Notes: generated by a model not told the origin, from the sequence alone. A stretch of DNA of 64,000 nt from Pontibacter beigongshangensis (GCF_014332515.1 NZ_VFSD01000004.1:124001-188000); one strand, 5' to 3'; positions 35,301 through 42,943 are shown, counted from the stretch's first letter. Program-made: numbers and translations.

Positions 35301-35685
35301 CTACTACAACTCCAACACCACCTGGATCCAGATAAACCCGCTCCTGCAGTTGTTTGGTCTGACTCGCGAAGACCTGCAGATAGGTGATGCCAACCAGCTT
35401 GCCAAAGCCGTGCGCCGGGTGGCCCACCGCATCCCGACCTATGTCACCATCAAAGAGGTAAAGTACCGCTGGGGTCACGGCCAGGAAGACATCTACCCCG
35501 TCGCGCAGATCGAAAAGCTGTGGACCGACATGACGGCCCTGCCGGATGTGAAATGTGGCTACGTGGTGGTGCCCCGCACCAGAGGCCAGCAACTGAAAGA
35601 CCCTGCCCAGTTGGATGCCTGGGTAACAGACGGCAGCAAAGATTTTGTAGTGTCGCTGGGAGAGTTTCAAGCAGGGTTGAAATAG
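32335..35685 (+). CDS. Bifunctional GHMP-type sugar kinase / UDP-sugar pyrophosphorylase fusion
   Basis: An 1116-residue fusion. After a helical N-terminal region (1-175) comes a GHMP-kinase-like part (about 180-600): RMDLTHSGWSD, a changed phosphate loop PKGSRFAVSTN (313-323, normally P-x-x-x-G-L-G-S-S), the GGGWQDSGG block (368-376) seen in fucokinase and heptose kinase, and GGMSGGGMG (528-536). From about 735 on, LSLAAGVGSRWTKGAG (739-754) and IKALNPFVEINGR resemble UDP-sugar pyrophosphorylases. Kinase plus pyrophosphorylase on one chain would convert a free sugar to a nucleotide sugar. The domain order is reversed relative to Bacteroides Fkp. The sugar is unknown. Confidence 0.75.
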   Translation: MNIFIQTITSAEATIRNRSFFELSRGLSARELQRDLRELDVFRKTTPNLYDKVRAILFLYAGYRFFLMQASETPSVGKIAYAGFEHLLGRRFEKAISTFLQELEKHGPNAALFIALSESYHHLSFQILADQVRRSVRSSKGNQWMFRVGHQQEHPIRIHPRLLQRTDNSLFYPILHEHTSVRMDLTHSGWSDIFFLGMDYPEGARVINLSIDLGVFGRDADIRPPLHAYVRVIQEPVLRLTSIDLNTTKDIQDLADLFNFGNDYLSLVKAGVIASGLIPPSFEGTNQSLPEILARIVAPGMGIELVTKVNDIPKGSRFAVSTNLLGSIISLLMRATGQTKSVEGGLDETERRLVASRAILGEWIGGSGGGWQDSGGVWPGIKAIQGTFAQEGDPEYGISRGTLLPRHRVLQGHEVHPAMADKIMSSLVLMHGGMASNVGPILEMVTEKYLLRGEQEWAARQQTNQIFDNILAAIRDGDIQKLGANTARNWEGPIKTIIPWASTYFTEQIIAKAKQTFGNDYYGFLMLGGMSGGGMGMFVNPERYEDYKLGVLDILRKTKSELSDSLPFAMEPVVYNWSINHKGTWSTLHEGNEALMPEQYYAIHVSELVRKEPSTISYIRRAEIDLFTTYCEQNNLAYPLLRTIVSNLFKVSDPTTQGNRSLENEKAEQVKKSNGFDFIQHEEIREQLQKGRIGLSRNRLPAETSIEDVQAGDTVNLEDLATAKTTGAAAIRAGKVAVLSLAAGVGSRWTKGAGVIKALNPFVEINGRHRSFLEIHLAKTRKVAAQYQAQIPHIVATSYLTHAPISRKLKQTQNFGYATGAVYLSEGRSIGQRFVPMERDLRFMWEEMPQETLDENKQKVRDAVRQSMINWAKGKGEGTDYVDNIAAQRFSPLGHWYEVSNMLRNGTLAKLLQEQPQLQTIMLHNIDTLGADIHAAALGYHLESGNMLTFEVVPRRIEDQGGGLARVNGQVRLLEGLAQPREEDELKLSYYNSNTTWIQINPLLQLFGLTREDLQIGDANQLAKAVRRVAHRIPTYVTIKEVKYRWGHGQEDIYPVAQIEKLWTDMTALPDVKCGYVVVPRTRGQQLKDPAQLDAWVTDGSKDFVVSLGEFQAGLK

Positions 35686-35711
35686 AGGTCACTCAGGGCT
35701 TAAAATAAAAA

Positions 35712-35752
35712 CAGGCTGTAGCGCATTCTTTTCAAAAAGGAGCTACAGCCTG
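35712..35752. terminator. Terminator-like hairpin between convergent genes
   Basis: Stem CAGGCTGTAGC/GCTACAGCCTG with a 19-base loop, between the fusion gene and the BASS gene. Repeat copy 10 starts at its 3' edge. Confidence 0.65.
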
Positions 35753-35810
35753 AATTATTCTAATGAAAAATGCCCTCCAGAGCCTTAACCTTTATTGGCG
35801 CTACTGCTCT
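35753..35810 (+). repeat. Dispersed intergenic repeat, copy 10
   Basis: AATTATTCTAATGAAAAA, TGCCCTCCAGAGCC, then a diverged CTG end (GGCGCTACTGCTC). Confidence 0.75.
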
Positions 35811-35831
35811 GAAGGCTACCGTTCATTTCTT

Positions 35832-37187
35832 TCACTCTTTTACTTTACTGATTATCGGTCCGTCTGCCACAGTTCCAGCCTGCTCCTCCTGATGCTCAGT
35901 TGAAATTTCCTTAATCGGTCTGCTGCGCCAGTAGTTGGCCAGTATTGAACCTGAGATGTTCATCCAGGGGCTGAACACCGCTGAGGCAAGCCCTACTGTA
36001 CCGAGCTTACCCATGCTTCCGGCCAGACCAGAGGCCATGCCCCCATTCTGCAAGCCAACTTCAAATGCCATGGATCGGGCCGAAATCTTATCAAGCCCTA
36101 ACAGCCTGCTGAACCAGTACCCAAAGAAGTACCCAGCCCCATTGTGCAGCACGGCAGCTAAAAATAGCAGGAACCCTACCTGTAGTAAATTATCGCGACC
36201 GGCAGCGGTGGTAACGGTCGTAAAATACACAATGCCAAACATCGAGATATAAGGCATAAAGCTGTCGAGCCGCTCGTATTTGGTGGTTGCAATATGATAA
36301 AACAACCCGACCAGGAAAGCACCGGTGAAAAAGCTCAGCACCTCCGCCGTCTGCAGGGCTGCAGCAGACAGGTTAGCCTCCATCAAACTCCAGAAACCAA
36401 ACGGCAGTGCCAGTAGCCAGACTACGCATCCCACAGCAATCAACCGCACCGTTTTCCAGCCTTGTGGCGAAGCCTTTTTCAGGTAGTCGTGCAGGAGCGC
36501 GGCTCCAATGGGTACAATCACAATCTTGATGATCTCCATCATCATGTTCATGAATTTCACCTCAATCATAGTGCCGGCAAACAGCTTCATCATAAACGGA
36601 GTCATGAAAGGCGCGATCAGGGTGGCGATGGCCGTAACTGTTACAGAAAGCACCAGGTTAGCACGTGCAATGTACACCATTACGTTAGAGGCCAGCCCGC
36701 TGGAGCAGGCGCCAATCAGAATAACACCGGCCGCGATCTCAGGCTCGAACTGAAAAACTTTAGTGAGCAAAAACCCCACTACCGGCATAATAGAAAACTG
36801 GCACAGCAGCCCAATGAACACGCCACGGCCTGTTGTAGCCAGTCCGGTAAAATCACGCAAACTCATCTGTATCCCCATGCCGAACATCACCAACTGCACC
36901 ACCAGCAGAATCAACCACTTATTGCGCAAATCAAAATCGCCCCAGTTCAGGAAGGCGGCCGGGTAGATCATAGCAGCTATAACGGCCACCAGAATCCAGG
37001 TGGTATACTGGTACCCTTTTAAGGCAGGAACGGCTCCTATACCAATGGCGGCAGCAACAGCAGTAACCACGGCTGCTGGTTGCCAGATTGCCGCATTCCC
37101 CAGCAGTAGCCCTACCAGCAGGAGCAGAAGCGCCAGCGCCGCCAGGCCCAGGCATATTTTTCGCAAGCTATTCATAGGCCTTCCCAT
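35832..37187 (-). CDS. BASS-family Na+-coupled organic-acid symporter
   Basis: A 451-residue membrane protein of the bile acid:sodium symporter (BASS) family. It has two extra N-terminal hydrophobic segments and then about nine or ten more. Typical blocks are FGMGIQMSLRDF, GACSSGLASNVMVYIARAN (Na+ site) and EVGLQNGGMASGLA. BASS proteins import anionic organic acids. It is the last gene of the four-gene operon. ATG 37187 abuts the preceding stop; ATG 37175 (MNSLRKICLG) is an alternative start. Context suggests that it imports the acid which the operon degrades. Confidence 0.88.
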   Translation of the reverse strand: MGRPMNSLRKICLGLAALALLLLLVGLLLGNAAIWQPAAVVTAVAAAIGIGAVPALKGYQYTTWILVAVIAAMIYPAAFLNWGDFDLRNKWLILLVVQLVMFGMGIQMSLRDFTGLATTGRGVFIGLLCQFSIMPVVGFLLTKVFQFEPEIAAGVILIGACSSGLASNVMVYIARANLVLSVTVTAIATLIAPFMTPFMMKLFAGTMIEVKFMNMMMEIIKIVIVPIGAALLHDYLKKASPQGWKTVRLIAVGCVVWLLALPFGFWSLMEANLSAAALQTAEVLSFFTGAFLVGLFYHIATTKYERLDSFMPYISMFGIVYFTTVTTAAGRDNLLQVGFLLFLAAVLHNGAGYFFGYWFSRLLGLDKISARSMAFEVGLQNGGMASGLAGSMGKLGTVGLASAVFSPWMNISGSILANYWRSRPIKEISTEHQEEQAGTVADGPIISKVKE

Positions 37188-37847
37188 CTACAACACAGTT
37201 GCCAGATGCTTAATGGCCTGGGGCGGGCTGGCAATGATCGGCACGCGTTTCGTTTCTTCGTCCAGCGTGTCTACCACACGGGCCATAGAGGCTTGCGCCA
37301 GCAGAATCACGTCTACCTGACCGGCCAATTCTTTTAAGGCTGCCGCCACCATCGCATCGTGTCTGGCCGCATCGCCACTCATCAGAGCTTCAAATGCGCC
37401 GTCGCAGAGTTTAGAGGTGAGTTCTATTTCCTTGCCTGCCGCGGCCGCCCTGCGCTTTACCAGGTCGCTGGTGGGGCCGAGGGTGGTGGGCAGCGTGGCA
37501 ATTACGCCAATTCGTTTTCCGGTTTGCACGGCCAGGTCGGCCATCGGCTGGTCTACGCGCAGCACAGGCACACTAGTGAGGGCGGCGGCGGCCTCTACGG
37601 CAGCCCCAATGGAGGAGCAGGTAACCATGATATAATCGGCTCCGGCTGCCTCTGCTGAACCTACATAATCCACCACGCGCCGGGAAGTGGCAGCTGTTAA
37701 TTCGCCCCGTGAGATCACGTCTTTTATCAGGCTGTCGTCCACGATGTTAAACACGTTTACGTCGGGCAGCGACTCGTTGCAGAGTTGTTGAAATACGGGT
37801 ACTAAAGTGGCTGATGTATGGATCAGGCCTAATGTTTTCTTTTTCAT
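37188..37847 (-). CDS. Asp/Glu-racemase-fold protein with one catalytic Cys
   Basis: A 219-residue member of the aspartate/glutamate/hydantoin racemase superfamily. The first catalytic Cys is present (Cys77, YIMVTCSSIGAAVE). The position that carries the second Cys in racemases reads LLAQASMARV, without Cys. Two-base racemization is therefore unlikely, and a one-base isomerase, decarboxylase or hydrolase role is more plausible (inference). It lies five bases after the kinase gene and its stop abuts the BASS start, so it belongs to the same acid-degrading operon. Confidence 0.8.
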   Translation of the reverse strand: MKKKTLGLIHTSATLVPVFQQLCNESLPDVNVFNIVDDSLIKDVISRGELTAATSRRVVDYVGSAEAAGADYIMVTCSSIGAAVEAAAALTSVPVLRVDQPMADLAVQTGKRIGVIATLPTTLGPTSDLVKRRAAAAGKEIELTSKLCDGAFEALMSGDAARHDAMVAAALKELAGQVDVILLAQASMARVVDTLDEETKRVPIIASPPQAIKHLATVL

Positions 37848-37852
37848 CTGGT

Positions 37853-39253
37853 TTAGGTATTAAGGATGTTTAGTTTTGATTTGCCCTGGGCGGCAAGGCC
37901 GAAATAATCCGGGGAGCCTACCTGGCCTCCTTTAAAGTTTACTTCCAAGCCATCCAGGGGCGAGCCTGGGGCAAAGGCCTTGCAAAGCGGAGCGCCAGGT
38001 GAGAGTGGCGCAACCATTTCCACGGCCTCTATGCCCATGGCACGGGCGGCAAAGCTGGAGGTATCGCCGCCGGCAACTACTATTCGTGTAACGGAGGTTT
38101 GCGCTGCCACTCCCCTGGCTATCTCCCCCAAAGCGGTGCCATAAAGTTTAGCCGTTTGTCCTTGGAGACCGAGCTCCCGCAGCAATTCGTTTGTTTCTGC
38201 CACACGCGCATCGTCTGCGCCACAACTCGTATGAACGATCACGCTCCGGCCTGAGCTGATATATCCTGCAGCTTCTGCCATACAGGCAGCCACTTCGGCT
38301 GAGGCATCTGCCTGTCGTGCAATGGCAGCGGTATCTAACCGAACCTCTGCAAACCCTGCTGCCCGCGCCCAGTCAATCTGGCCGGAGGTGACAGGAGAGC
38401 AACTGCCGGAAACTACCAGCAAAGGTTCAGCCGCTTCAGGAGTTGCCCAGCGCTGTGGCGGCTGCAGCACTCCCTGCTCCTGCCAGTGGTTGCCGAGCGC
38501 CATTTCGATGCCGGATGATCCGACAGAAAAAAGAGGTTTATCAGGAGAGGCATAGGCATCAATTAACCGGCCGATGCCAGCCATTTGGTTTTCGTACACA
38601 GCATCAAACAGCACTACTTCTGCGCCTCCTGCTACTGTGGCTCTTAAAGCTTCTGCCGCCTTCGCCGCTGGCAGCACCACCTGCAGAATATCGACTAAGC
38701 CAATTTTTTTGGAGGTCTGCCGGGACAGGTGCAGGCGCAGATCGCTCTCGTCGGCAGGTGTAACGGGGTGTTTGCTCATGCTGGGGTGCCGGTCGAGGCG
38801 GTGGATGGTGCCCTTGCTCCCGATGCCCATGCGGGCAAACAGATTCCCGAAAGCACAGTAGCGACCCAGCGCAGGCGCAGCCACCAGGAGCGGCACAAAA
38901 TCGGCTCCGAAAATGGCGGTAGCCACGTCAATGGCTTTGCCGATGCTGCCCGTTGTGGGCGAAGAGTCGAAGGTGGAGCAGACTTTGTAATGTACGTGGG
39001 CAGCACCCAGGGCACGAAGCGCAGCAAAAGCGGGCTTCAGCTCCTGCTCCATTTCGGCGGGGGCCATGGCGCGCGTCATGCCGGCCACACCAATGGCTTG
39101 CAGCCCCTCGTAGCGGGCCAACTGCTCCGGTGTGGGCGGCTGAATAAAAAGAGCTGTTTTGGCTCCTGCCCTGCTCAGGAACTCCAGCGCGTCGGTAGAA
39201 CCCGTGAAGTCATCGCCATAGTAGGCCAGTAAAAGTTCACCTGGTTTTGCCAT
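37853..39253 (-). CDS. Four-carbon acid sugar kinase family protein (DUF1537; OtnK/OiaK-like)
   Basis: A 466-residue DUF1537 kinase. The N-terminal domain starts LLAYYGDDFTGSTDALEF (8-25), the substrate-side signature, and HYKVCSTFDSSPTTGSIG lies near residue 90. The C-terminal nucleotide domain has IVVAGGDTSSFAARAMGIEA. Family members phosphorylate C4 or branched sugar acids (D-threonate, D-erythronate, 3-oxo-isoapionate). It is two bases after a RuBisCO-like gene, the pairing described for OiaK and OiaX in D-apiose catabolism. The exact substrate is not proven. Confidence 0.88.
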   Translation of the reverse strand: MAKPGELLLAYYGDDFTGSTDALEFLSRAGAKTALFIQPPTPEQLARYEGLQAIGVAGMTRAMAPAEMEQELKPAFAALRALGAAHVHYKVCSTFDSSPTTGSIGKAIDVATAIFGADFVPLLVAAPALGRYCAFGNLFARMGIGSKGTIHRLDRHPSMSKHPVTPADESDLRLHLSRQTSKKIGLVDILQVVLPAAKAAEALRATVAGGAEVVLFDAVYENQMAGIGRLIDAYASPDKPLFSVGSSGIEMALGNHWQEQGVLQPPQRWATPEAAEPLLVVSGSCSPVTSGQIDWARAAGFAEVRLDTAAIARQADASAEVAACMAEAAGYISSGRSVIVHTSCGADDARVAETNELLRELGLQGQTAKLYGTALGEIARGVAAQTSVTRIVVAGGDTSSFAARAMGIEAVEMVAPLSPGAPLCKAFAPGSPLDGLEVNFKGGQVGSPDYFGLAAQGKSKLNILNT

Positions 39254-39255
39254 GC

Positions 39256-40500
39256 TTATTTTGAGCCAAATTTTTCAACTGATTTTGCGAACTCCGGATA
39301 CTCGGCCGCTGCTTCTTCTACGGATAAGCCTTTCACGGCTGCCTCCCAGGCCTGACGCAGGGCTACCACACCACCTGTCGGGCCATTGGGGTGCGCCATA
39401 ATGCCACCGCCTGCCATGTAGAGCAGATCCGTGGTCTGGGTGCGGCGATAAGTTTCCGGAGCCTGTCCGCCCCATTGCCCCGACGACACCACCGGCAGCA
39501 CCGAATAGCCACCGAGCATCGGCTTCAGGCAGGCCTCAATGGAGCGAACCACCGAATCATCCGATTCCCAGAACTTGTTCTGGATGCCGTTCACGTGGAT
39601 CTGATCCACGCCAGCCAGTCGCCAGAGTTTCTGGTAGGCCGGGAACTCGATGCCCAGCAGCGGGTGCCTATTGAGCATGCCCCATCCGTTGCGGTGCCCA
39701 TGAATGGCCAGTTGCCCCTGGTCGCACACTTTCTTGGCTCCTGCCAGGCCCACACTGTTCAGGCTCACCATGGCACAGGTACCTCCTGCCGCTACTACTT
39801 TATCATAACGCCTTAGCATCGAATCAATTTCATCGCTTACGTTAAAGGCGTACATTACTTTCTTTCCGGTTTTGTCGGCATGGTCGTTGACCACGCGCAT
39901 TACCGCATCCACGCGCTCCTCAAAAGGCGAATTGGCAGAAGAAGAAAGCAGCTCATCGTCTTTTATAAAGTCTATACCGGCTTCGGCCAGGGTCTTCACC
40001 AGCTCCGCTGTCTGCTGCGGAGTCATGCCAATGCTGGGTTTGATGATGGTGCCGATCAGTGGGCGGCCTTCCACGCCGGTTAGTTTGCGGCAGCCTTCTA
40101 TGCCAAATCGTGGTCCCTTAAAGTGGTCGGCAAACGAGGCGGGCACTTCCAGGTCCATCAGCTTCAGACCTGTGAACTGGGTGATCTCATACAGGTTTCC
40201 TTGCAGCGTCGATACCATGGTAGGCAGGTTGTAGCCAAAGTTCTCGATCGACCACGACACCTCGATGGAAGCCCGGTGGTACTGGCCCTTGGCAGATACG
40301 GCACCCGGAATAGCTGGCTCGGTTACCGTCTCTAAATGGGTAATAGACTCCACACGGGCTGCAAAGCGCTGCTTAAGTTCCTCGGTTTCGCCAGGCACTG
40401 CCACAAATGTGCCCGAAGACTGCTCCCCTGCCAGCACAGCGGCAGCTTTTTCAAGGTCGTAAGGTGTTTCGATGTAGTACCTTGCTGTTATTCTTTCCAT
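39256..40500 (-). CDS. RuBisCO-like protein (form IV; candidate OiaX-type decarboxylase)
   Basis: A 414-residue RuBisCO large-subunit homologue. The first active-site Lys (K154, TIIKPSIG) is kept but the second (K177 of plant RuBisCO) is Ser156. The carbamylation-site Lys and metal ligands are intact (FIKDDE, K180, D182, E183), as are His269-Arg270, the SSG at 339-341 and the GGGIMAHPNGPTGG phosphate loop (364-377). The loop-6 G-K-x-x-G is not recognisable. It is thus an RLP and not a CO2-fixing enzyme. Pairing with a DUF1537 kinase suggests 3-oxo-isoapionate-4-phosphate decarboxylase or a close relative. It is the first gene of the operon. Confidence 0.9.
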   Translation of the reverse strand: MERITARYYIETPYDLEKAAAVLAGEQSSGTFVAVPGETEELKQRFAARVESITHLETVTEPAIPGAVSAKGQYHRASIEVSWSIENFGYNLPTMVSTLQGNLYEITQFTGLKLMDLEVPASFADHFKGPRFGIEGCRKLTGVEGRPLIGTIIKPSIGMTPQQTAELVKTLAEAGIDFIKDDELLSSSANSPFEERVDAVMRVVNDHADKTGKKVMYAFNVSDEIDSMLRRYDKVVAAGGTCAMVSLNSVGLAGAKKVCDQGQLAIHGHRNGWGMLNRHPLLGIEFPAYQKLWRLAGVDQIHVNGIQNKFWESDDSVVRSIEACLKPMLGGYSVLPVVSSGQWGGQAPETYRRTQTTDLLYMAGGGIMAHPNGPTGGVVALRQAWEAAVKGLSVEEAAAEYPEFAKSVEKFGSK

Positions 40501-40653
40501 AAAGTCTTTTCTGCCTTTTAAGCGATGTTGGTTTTATATAAAAGCGTTCTGTCCTTGAAACTGAAGGGCCATTGCCTGAGTGACTTCTTTTATCTTCTTC
40601 ATTTCCAGGGTCGAACTATCGTTTGTTAAATCTAAACTTAAATTTAATGAAAG

Positions 40654-40711
40654 CAATTATTCTAAGTAGAAATGCCCTCAGGAGCACTTTGCTCTTGCTG
40701 CGGCTGCTACT
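40654..40711 (+). repeat. Dispersed intergenic repeat, copy 11
   Basis: CAATTATTCTAAGTAGAAA, TGCCCTCAGGAGC, then GCTCTTGCTGCGGCTGCTAC. Confidence 0.75.
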
Positions 40712-40883
40712 GCCTTAGGGGTGAAGCTGCCGCAACCTACTTATTTCACATGTAAAGTAGCAATTTATATTTAAAGGATCGAAATTATTGCAGGAGAATT
40801 TTGAAGATTGGTGTGGGCAAAGAGCCTCCGCAACGCAGGGGGCGCTAGTTGTAAACAGAAATTTGGGGATATACCTTCCCTGG

Positions 40884-40930
40884 AAATTATTCTAATGAAA
40901 ACAGACCTCCAGAGCTTTCTGCTGCTGCTA
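40884..40930 (+). repeat. Dispersed intergenic repeat, copy 12
   Basis: AAATTATTCTAATGAAAA, CAGACCTCCAGAGC, then TTTCTGCTGCTGCTA. A TTGTCTGAATCAGAATT unit follows five bases later. Confidence 0.8.
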
Positions 40931-40935
40931 CAACA

Positions 40936-41074
40936 TTGTCTGAATCAGAATTTTAACAATATCTCAAAAACTGAAAAAGTGTAGCACCTGAAGTTCAGGA
41001 GCATATTTTTCAGATGCGGTTCAGCAATAAATATTCTGCTTATTCTAAAATTCTGTCAATTCTGATTCAGACAA
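40936..41074. repeat. Inverted pair of TTGTCTGAATCAGAATT units
   Basis: Perfect 17-bp copies at 40936-40952 and, inverted, at 41058-41074, 105 bp apart. The unit is related to the GTCTGAATCAGGATT repeats at 7298 and 17279. Confidence 0.6.
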
Positions 41075-41110
41075 GATAATTCCCGTACCCGCATTTTGAA
41101 GACAGCAAAG

Positions 41111-42052
41111 TCAGTTTCCCGGATAAAGATGAGAAATTCTATCGTGTACTTGCTGGTAATTGAGTATGGGAGTTCCGGCCAGCTTCCCTTTTTCTAAGAC
41201 ATAATCCACCAGGAAAACCTTCTCATGGGGCATCTGTTGCTCAAAGTCCAACTGCATGGATGTTTTAGATCCGGGTGGGAAATTGTTGATCAGAGCTATG
41301 GATTCCTCTACTATGTTATGGTGAAGCTCCACGCCAGTGGCGGCAGCCAACAACTTCACTTCAAGCATCATGTTCCGTAGCAGCTCCCGTAAATATGGGT
41401 CGGCAAGCAGCTCCCCGAAGGTCTTGTTATAAGCGGTGGTGATGGCAGCAACCGGTGAGAGAAACAGGAATTTTCGCCACAACACAGGTTTAATATCCTC
41501 ATAAAAGGCAATGTCCAGGCCAGCGTCTGCAACTGCTTTTATAAGCCAGGCATACGGCGCGGGCGTGTCGCCACCCACCAGAACTTTGCCGGGGCCTCCC
41601 TTGTGCAGCACTTTTCCGGGGGCCATTACATTCGACACCACATAAATGCACCCTTCCAGCACCTGCCCCTTCTCCGGCAGTACGCTCCTGATAACATCTT
41701 TGGCCTGCACCATGTTCTGGAGTGGCAGCAGCACGGTATCAGGTCCGATCACGGCAGCGTATGTTTTCAGTGCTTCGGCCAAGGAAAAGGATTTGGTGGT
41801 GAGAAACAGCGCATCCAGCAGCCCGATCTCCTGCGGGTCATCGCTTACCAGATCCGGAAACACTACCTGTTCGCCTCCGCCGCTCCTCAACAGCAACCCG
41901 TTTTCCTGAATAGCCTGCCGTGTCTGGCCCCTGCAGATAAAGACGATCTCCACCTCGGGCCTATGTGCATAAAAACCGGCCAGCGGCGCCCCGATAAAAC
42001 CGCCAACACCACCAATTCCAAGGATTCCTATTCTTTTCTTTGTCTGAAGCAT
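41111..42052 (-). CDS. 2-dehydropantoate 2-reductase (ApbA/PanE) family protein
   Basis: A 313-residue PanE-family NADPH-dependent reductase. The Rossmann loop is GILGIGGVGGFIGAPLA (about 9-25) and the catalytic Lys is in PVLWRKFLFLSPVAA. The late helix has PPGSKTSMQLDFEQ, as in PanE proteins. The usual role is ketopantoate reduction for pantothenate and CoA. It is 611 bp upstream of the RLP operon on the same strand and separated by repeats, so a role on sugar-acid intermediates is possible but unsupported. Confidence 0.88.
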   Translation of the reverse strand: MLQTKKRIGILGIGGVGGFIGAPLAGFYAHRPEVEIVFICRGQTRQAIQENGLLLRSGGGEQVVFPDLVSDDPQEIGLLDALFLTTKSFSLAEALKTYAAVIGPDTVLLPLQNMVQAKDVIRSVLPEKGQVLEGCIYVVSNVMAPGKVLHKGGPGKVLVGGDTPAPYAWLIKAVADAGLDIAFYEDIKPVLWRKFLFLSPVAAITTAYNKTFGELLADPYLRELLRNMMLEVKLLAAATGVELHHNIVEESIALINNFPPGSKTSMQLDFEQQMPHEKVFLVDYVLEKGKLAGTPILNYQQVHDRISHLYPGN

Positions 42053-42424
42053 ACCCGCAATTTAAGTCTTGCCTGCTTAAAATCAAGAAGCGGGTGAAGG
42101 AATGATTTCGGGGGCTTTGCCAAATTAGAAATTCAAAATTAGAAATTATGGCAACTGTGCTTTCTGTCAGCGTTACAGACATTGTAATTTTCTACAATTC
42201 AATCTGAAGGCCCACGGGTGCATCGGTTGGTAAGAAACTGGGTAATTAACGTCCAGATGATAAAATACCGGCAATCAGCTCTAAGTTCAGGATCGCTTAC
42301 AAGAGTAGCAGCATGAGAAGCAGCAGAGCTTCAGGAGGGGCAAATTCATTAGAATAATTTAGCGGGCAGGACTTGCGTGGTGACCTTACGTCTGCTCTGA
42401 AGCATCCCTTACGACAGGCGCATC
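42053..42424. other. Intergenic region with repeat copy 13
   Basis: 372 bases. An AATTAGAAATTCAAAATTAG tract (42122-42142) contains an exact minus-strand TAATTTTG (42134-42141) that could be the PanE promoter, with an 80-base leader. Copy 13 of the repeat is at 42306-42360. There is no gene. Confidence 0.55.
42306..42360 (-). repeat. Dispersed intergenic repeat, copy 13
   Basis: On the minus strand: AAATTATTCTAATGAA, TTTGCCCCTCCTGAAGC, then TCTGCTGCTTC and further CTGCTAC. Confidence 0.78.
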
Positions 42425-42943
42425 TCATTCATAAAAGGGATCGGCATACTGTACGGTGCCATCTTTACCTCTGAGAGCGCCCTCTCTTAGCCCCAGGGCC
42501 AGAAAGGCTTCGTCCGGCACATCAAAAGGGCACCTGATTCCCCATCTGGAGGCACGCTGAAAACCGAAACGCGGATAATACCCCGGATGCCCCAGCACGA
42601 TCACGGAATCGAACCCCAGATCTTCGGCCCTGGCCAGCCCGGCCCTGATAAGCTCCCGGCCAATACCTGCGCGCTGGTGCTCCGGATGCACCGCCATCGG
42701 TGCCAGGGCAAGCGACTCATGGGAGGTCTCTCCCTGTATCTTGATTCTGGTAAAAAGGATATATCCCACAATTTCCTGCTGCCGCACCGCCACCAGCGAG
42801 AGTTCGGGTACAAAAGCCTCTGTTTTCCGCAGCCTTTCCACAAGGCGGCTTTCATTGTCCCGGCCAAAAGCCAGTTGGTTCAAGACGAGGACAGCTTCCA
42901 TGTCTCTGCTTTCCTCTTCTCTGATTTTACAAGTTTTTCTCAT
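42425..42943 (-). CDS. GNAT-family N-acetyltransferase
   Basis: A 172-residue GNAT acetyltransferase. The acetyl-CoA loop is HQRAGIGRELIRAGL (Q/R-x-x-G-x-G) and the following strand VIVLGHPGYYPRFGFQ resembles the YhbS class, whose members acetylate small molecules or proteins. The N-terminus reads IREEESRDMEAVLVLNQLAFG. No neighbour suggests its substrate. It is monocistronic. Confidence 0.9.
   Translation of the reverse strand: MRKTCKIREEESRDMEAVLVLNQLAFGRDNESRLVERLRKTEAFVPELSLVAVRQQEIVGYILFTRIKIQGETSHESLALAPMAVHPEHQRAGIGRELIRAGLARAEDLGFDSVIVLGHPGYYPRFGFQRASRWGIRCPFDVPDEAFLALGLREGALRGKDGTVQYADPFYE

Larger units (their letters stand above)
40501..41110. other. Intergenic region upstream of the RuBisCO-like operon
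   Basis: 610 bases with repeat copies 11 and 12 and an inverted pair of TTGTCTGAATCAGAATT units. The promoter of the RLP operon must be here, but I see no exact TAnnTTTG element on the minus strand. There is no gene. Confidence 0.65.

Noticed and set aside
39256-40500. RuBisCO homologue taken as evidence of CO2 fixation
   Set aside because: Active-site residues needed for carboxylation are missing and no phosphoribulokinase is present.
41111-42052. Including the PanE-like reductase in the RuBisCO-like operon
   Set aside because: A gap of about 600 bases with several repeats separates them; the usual pantothenate role is the simpler reading.
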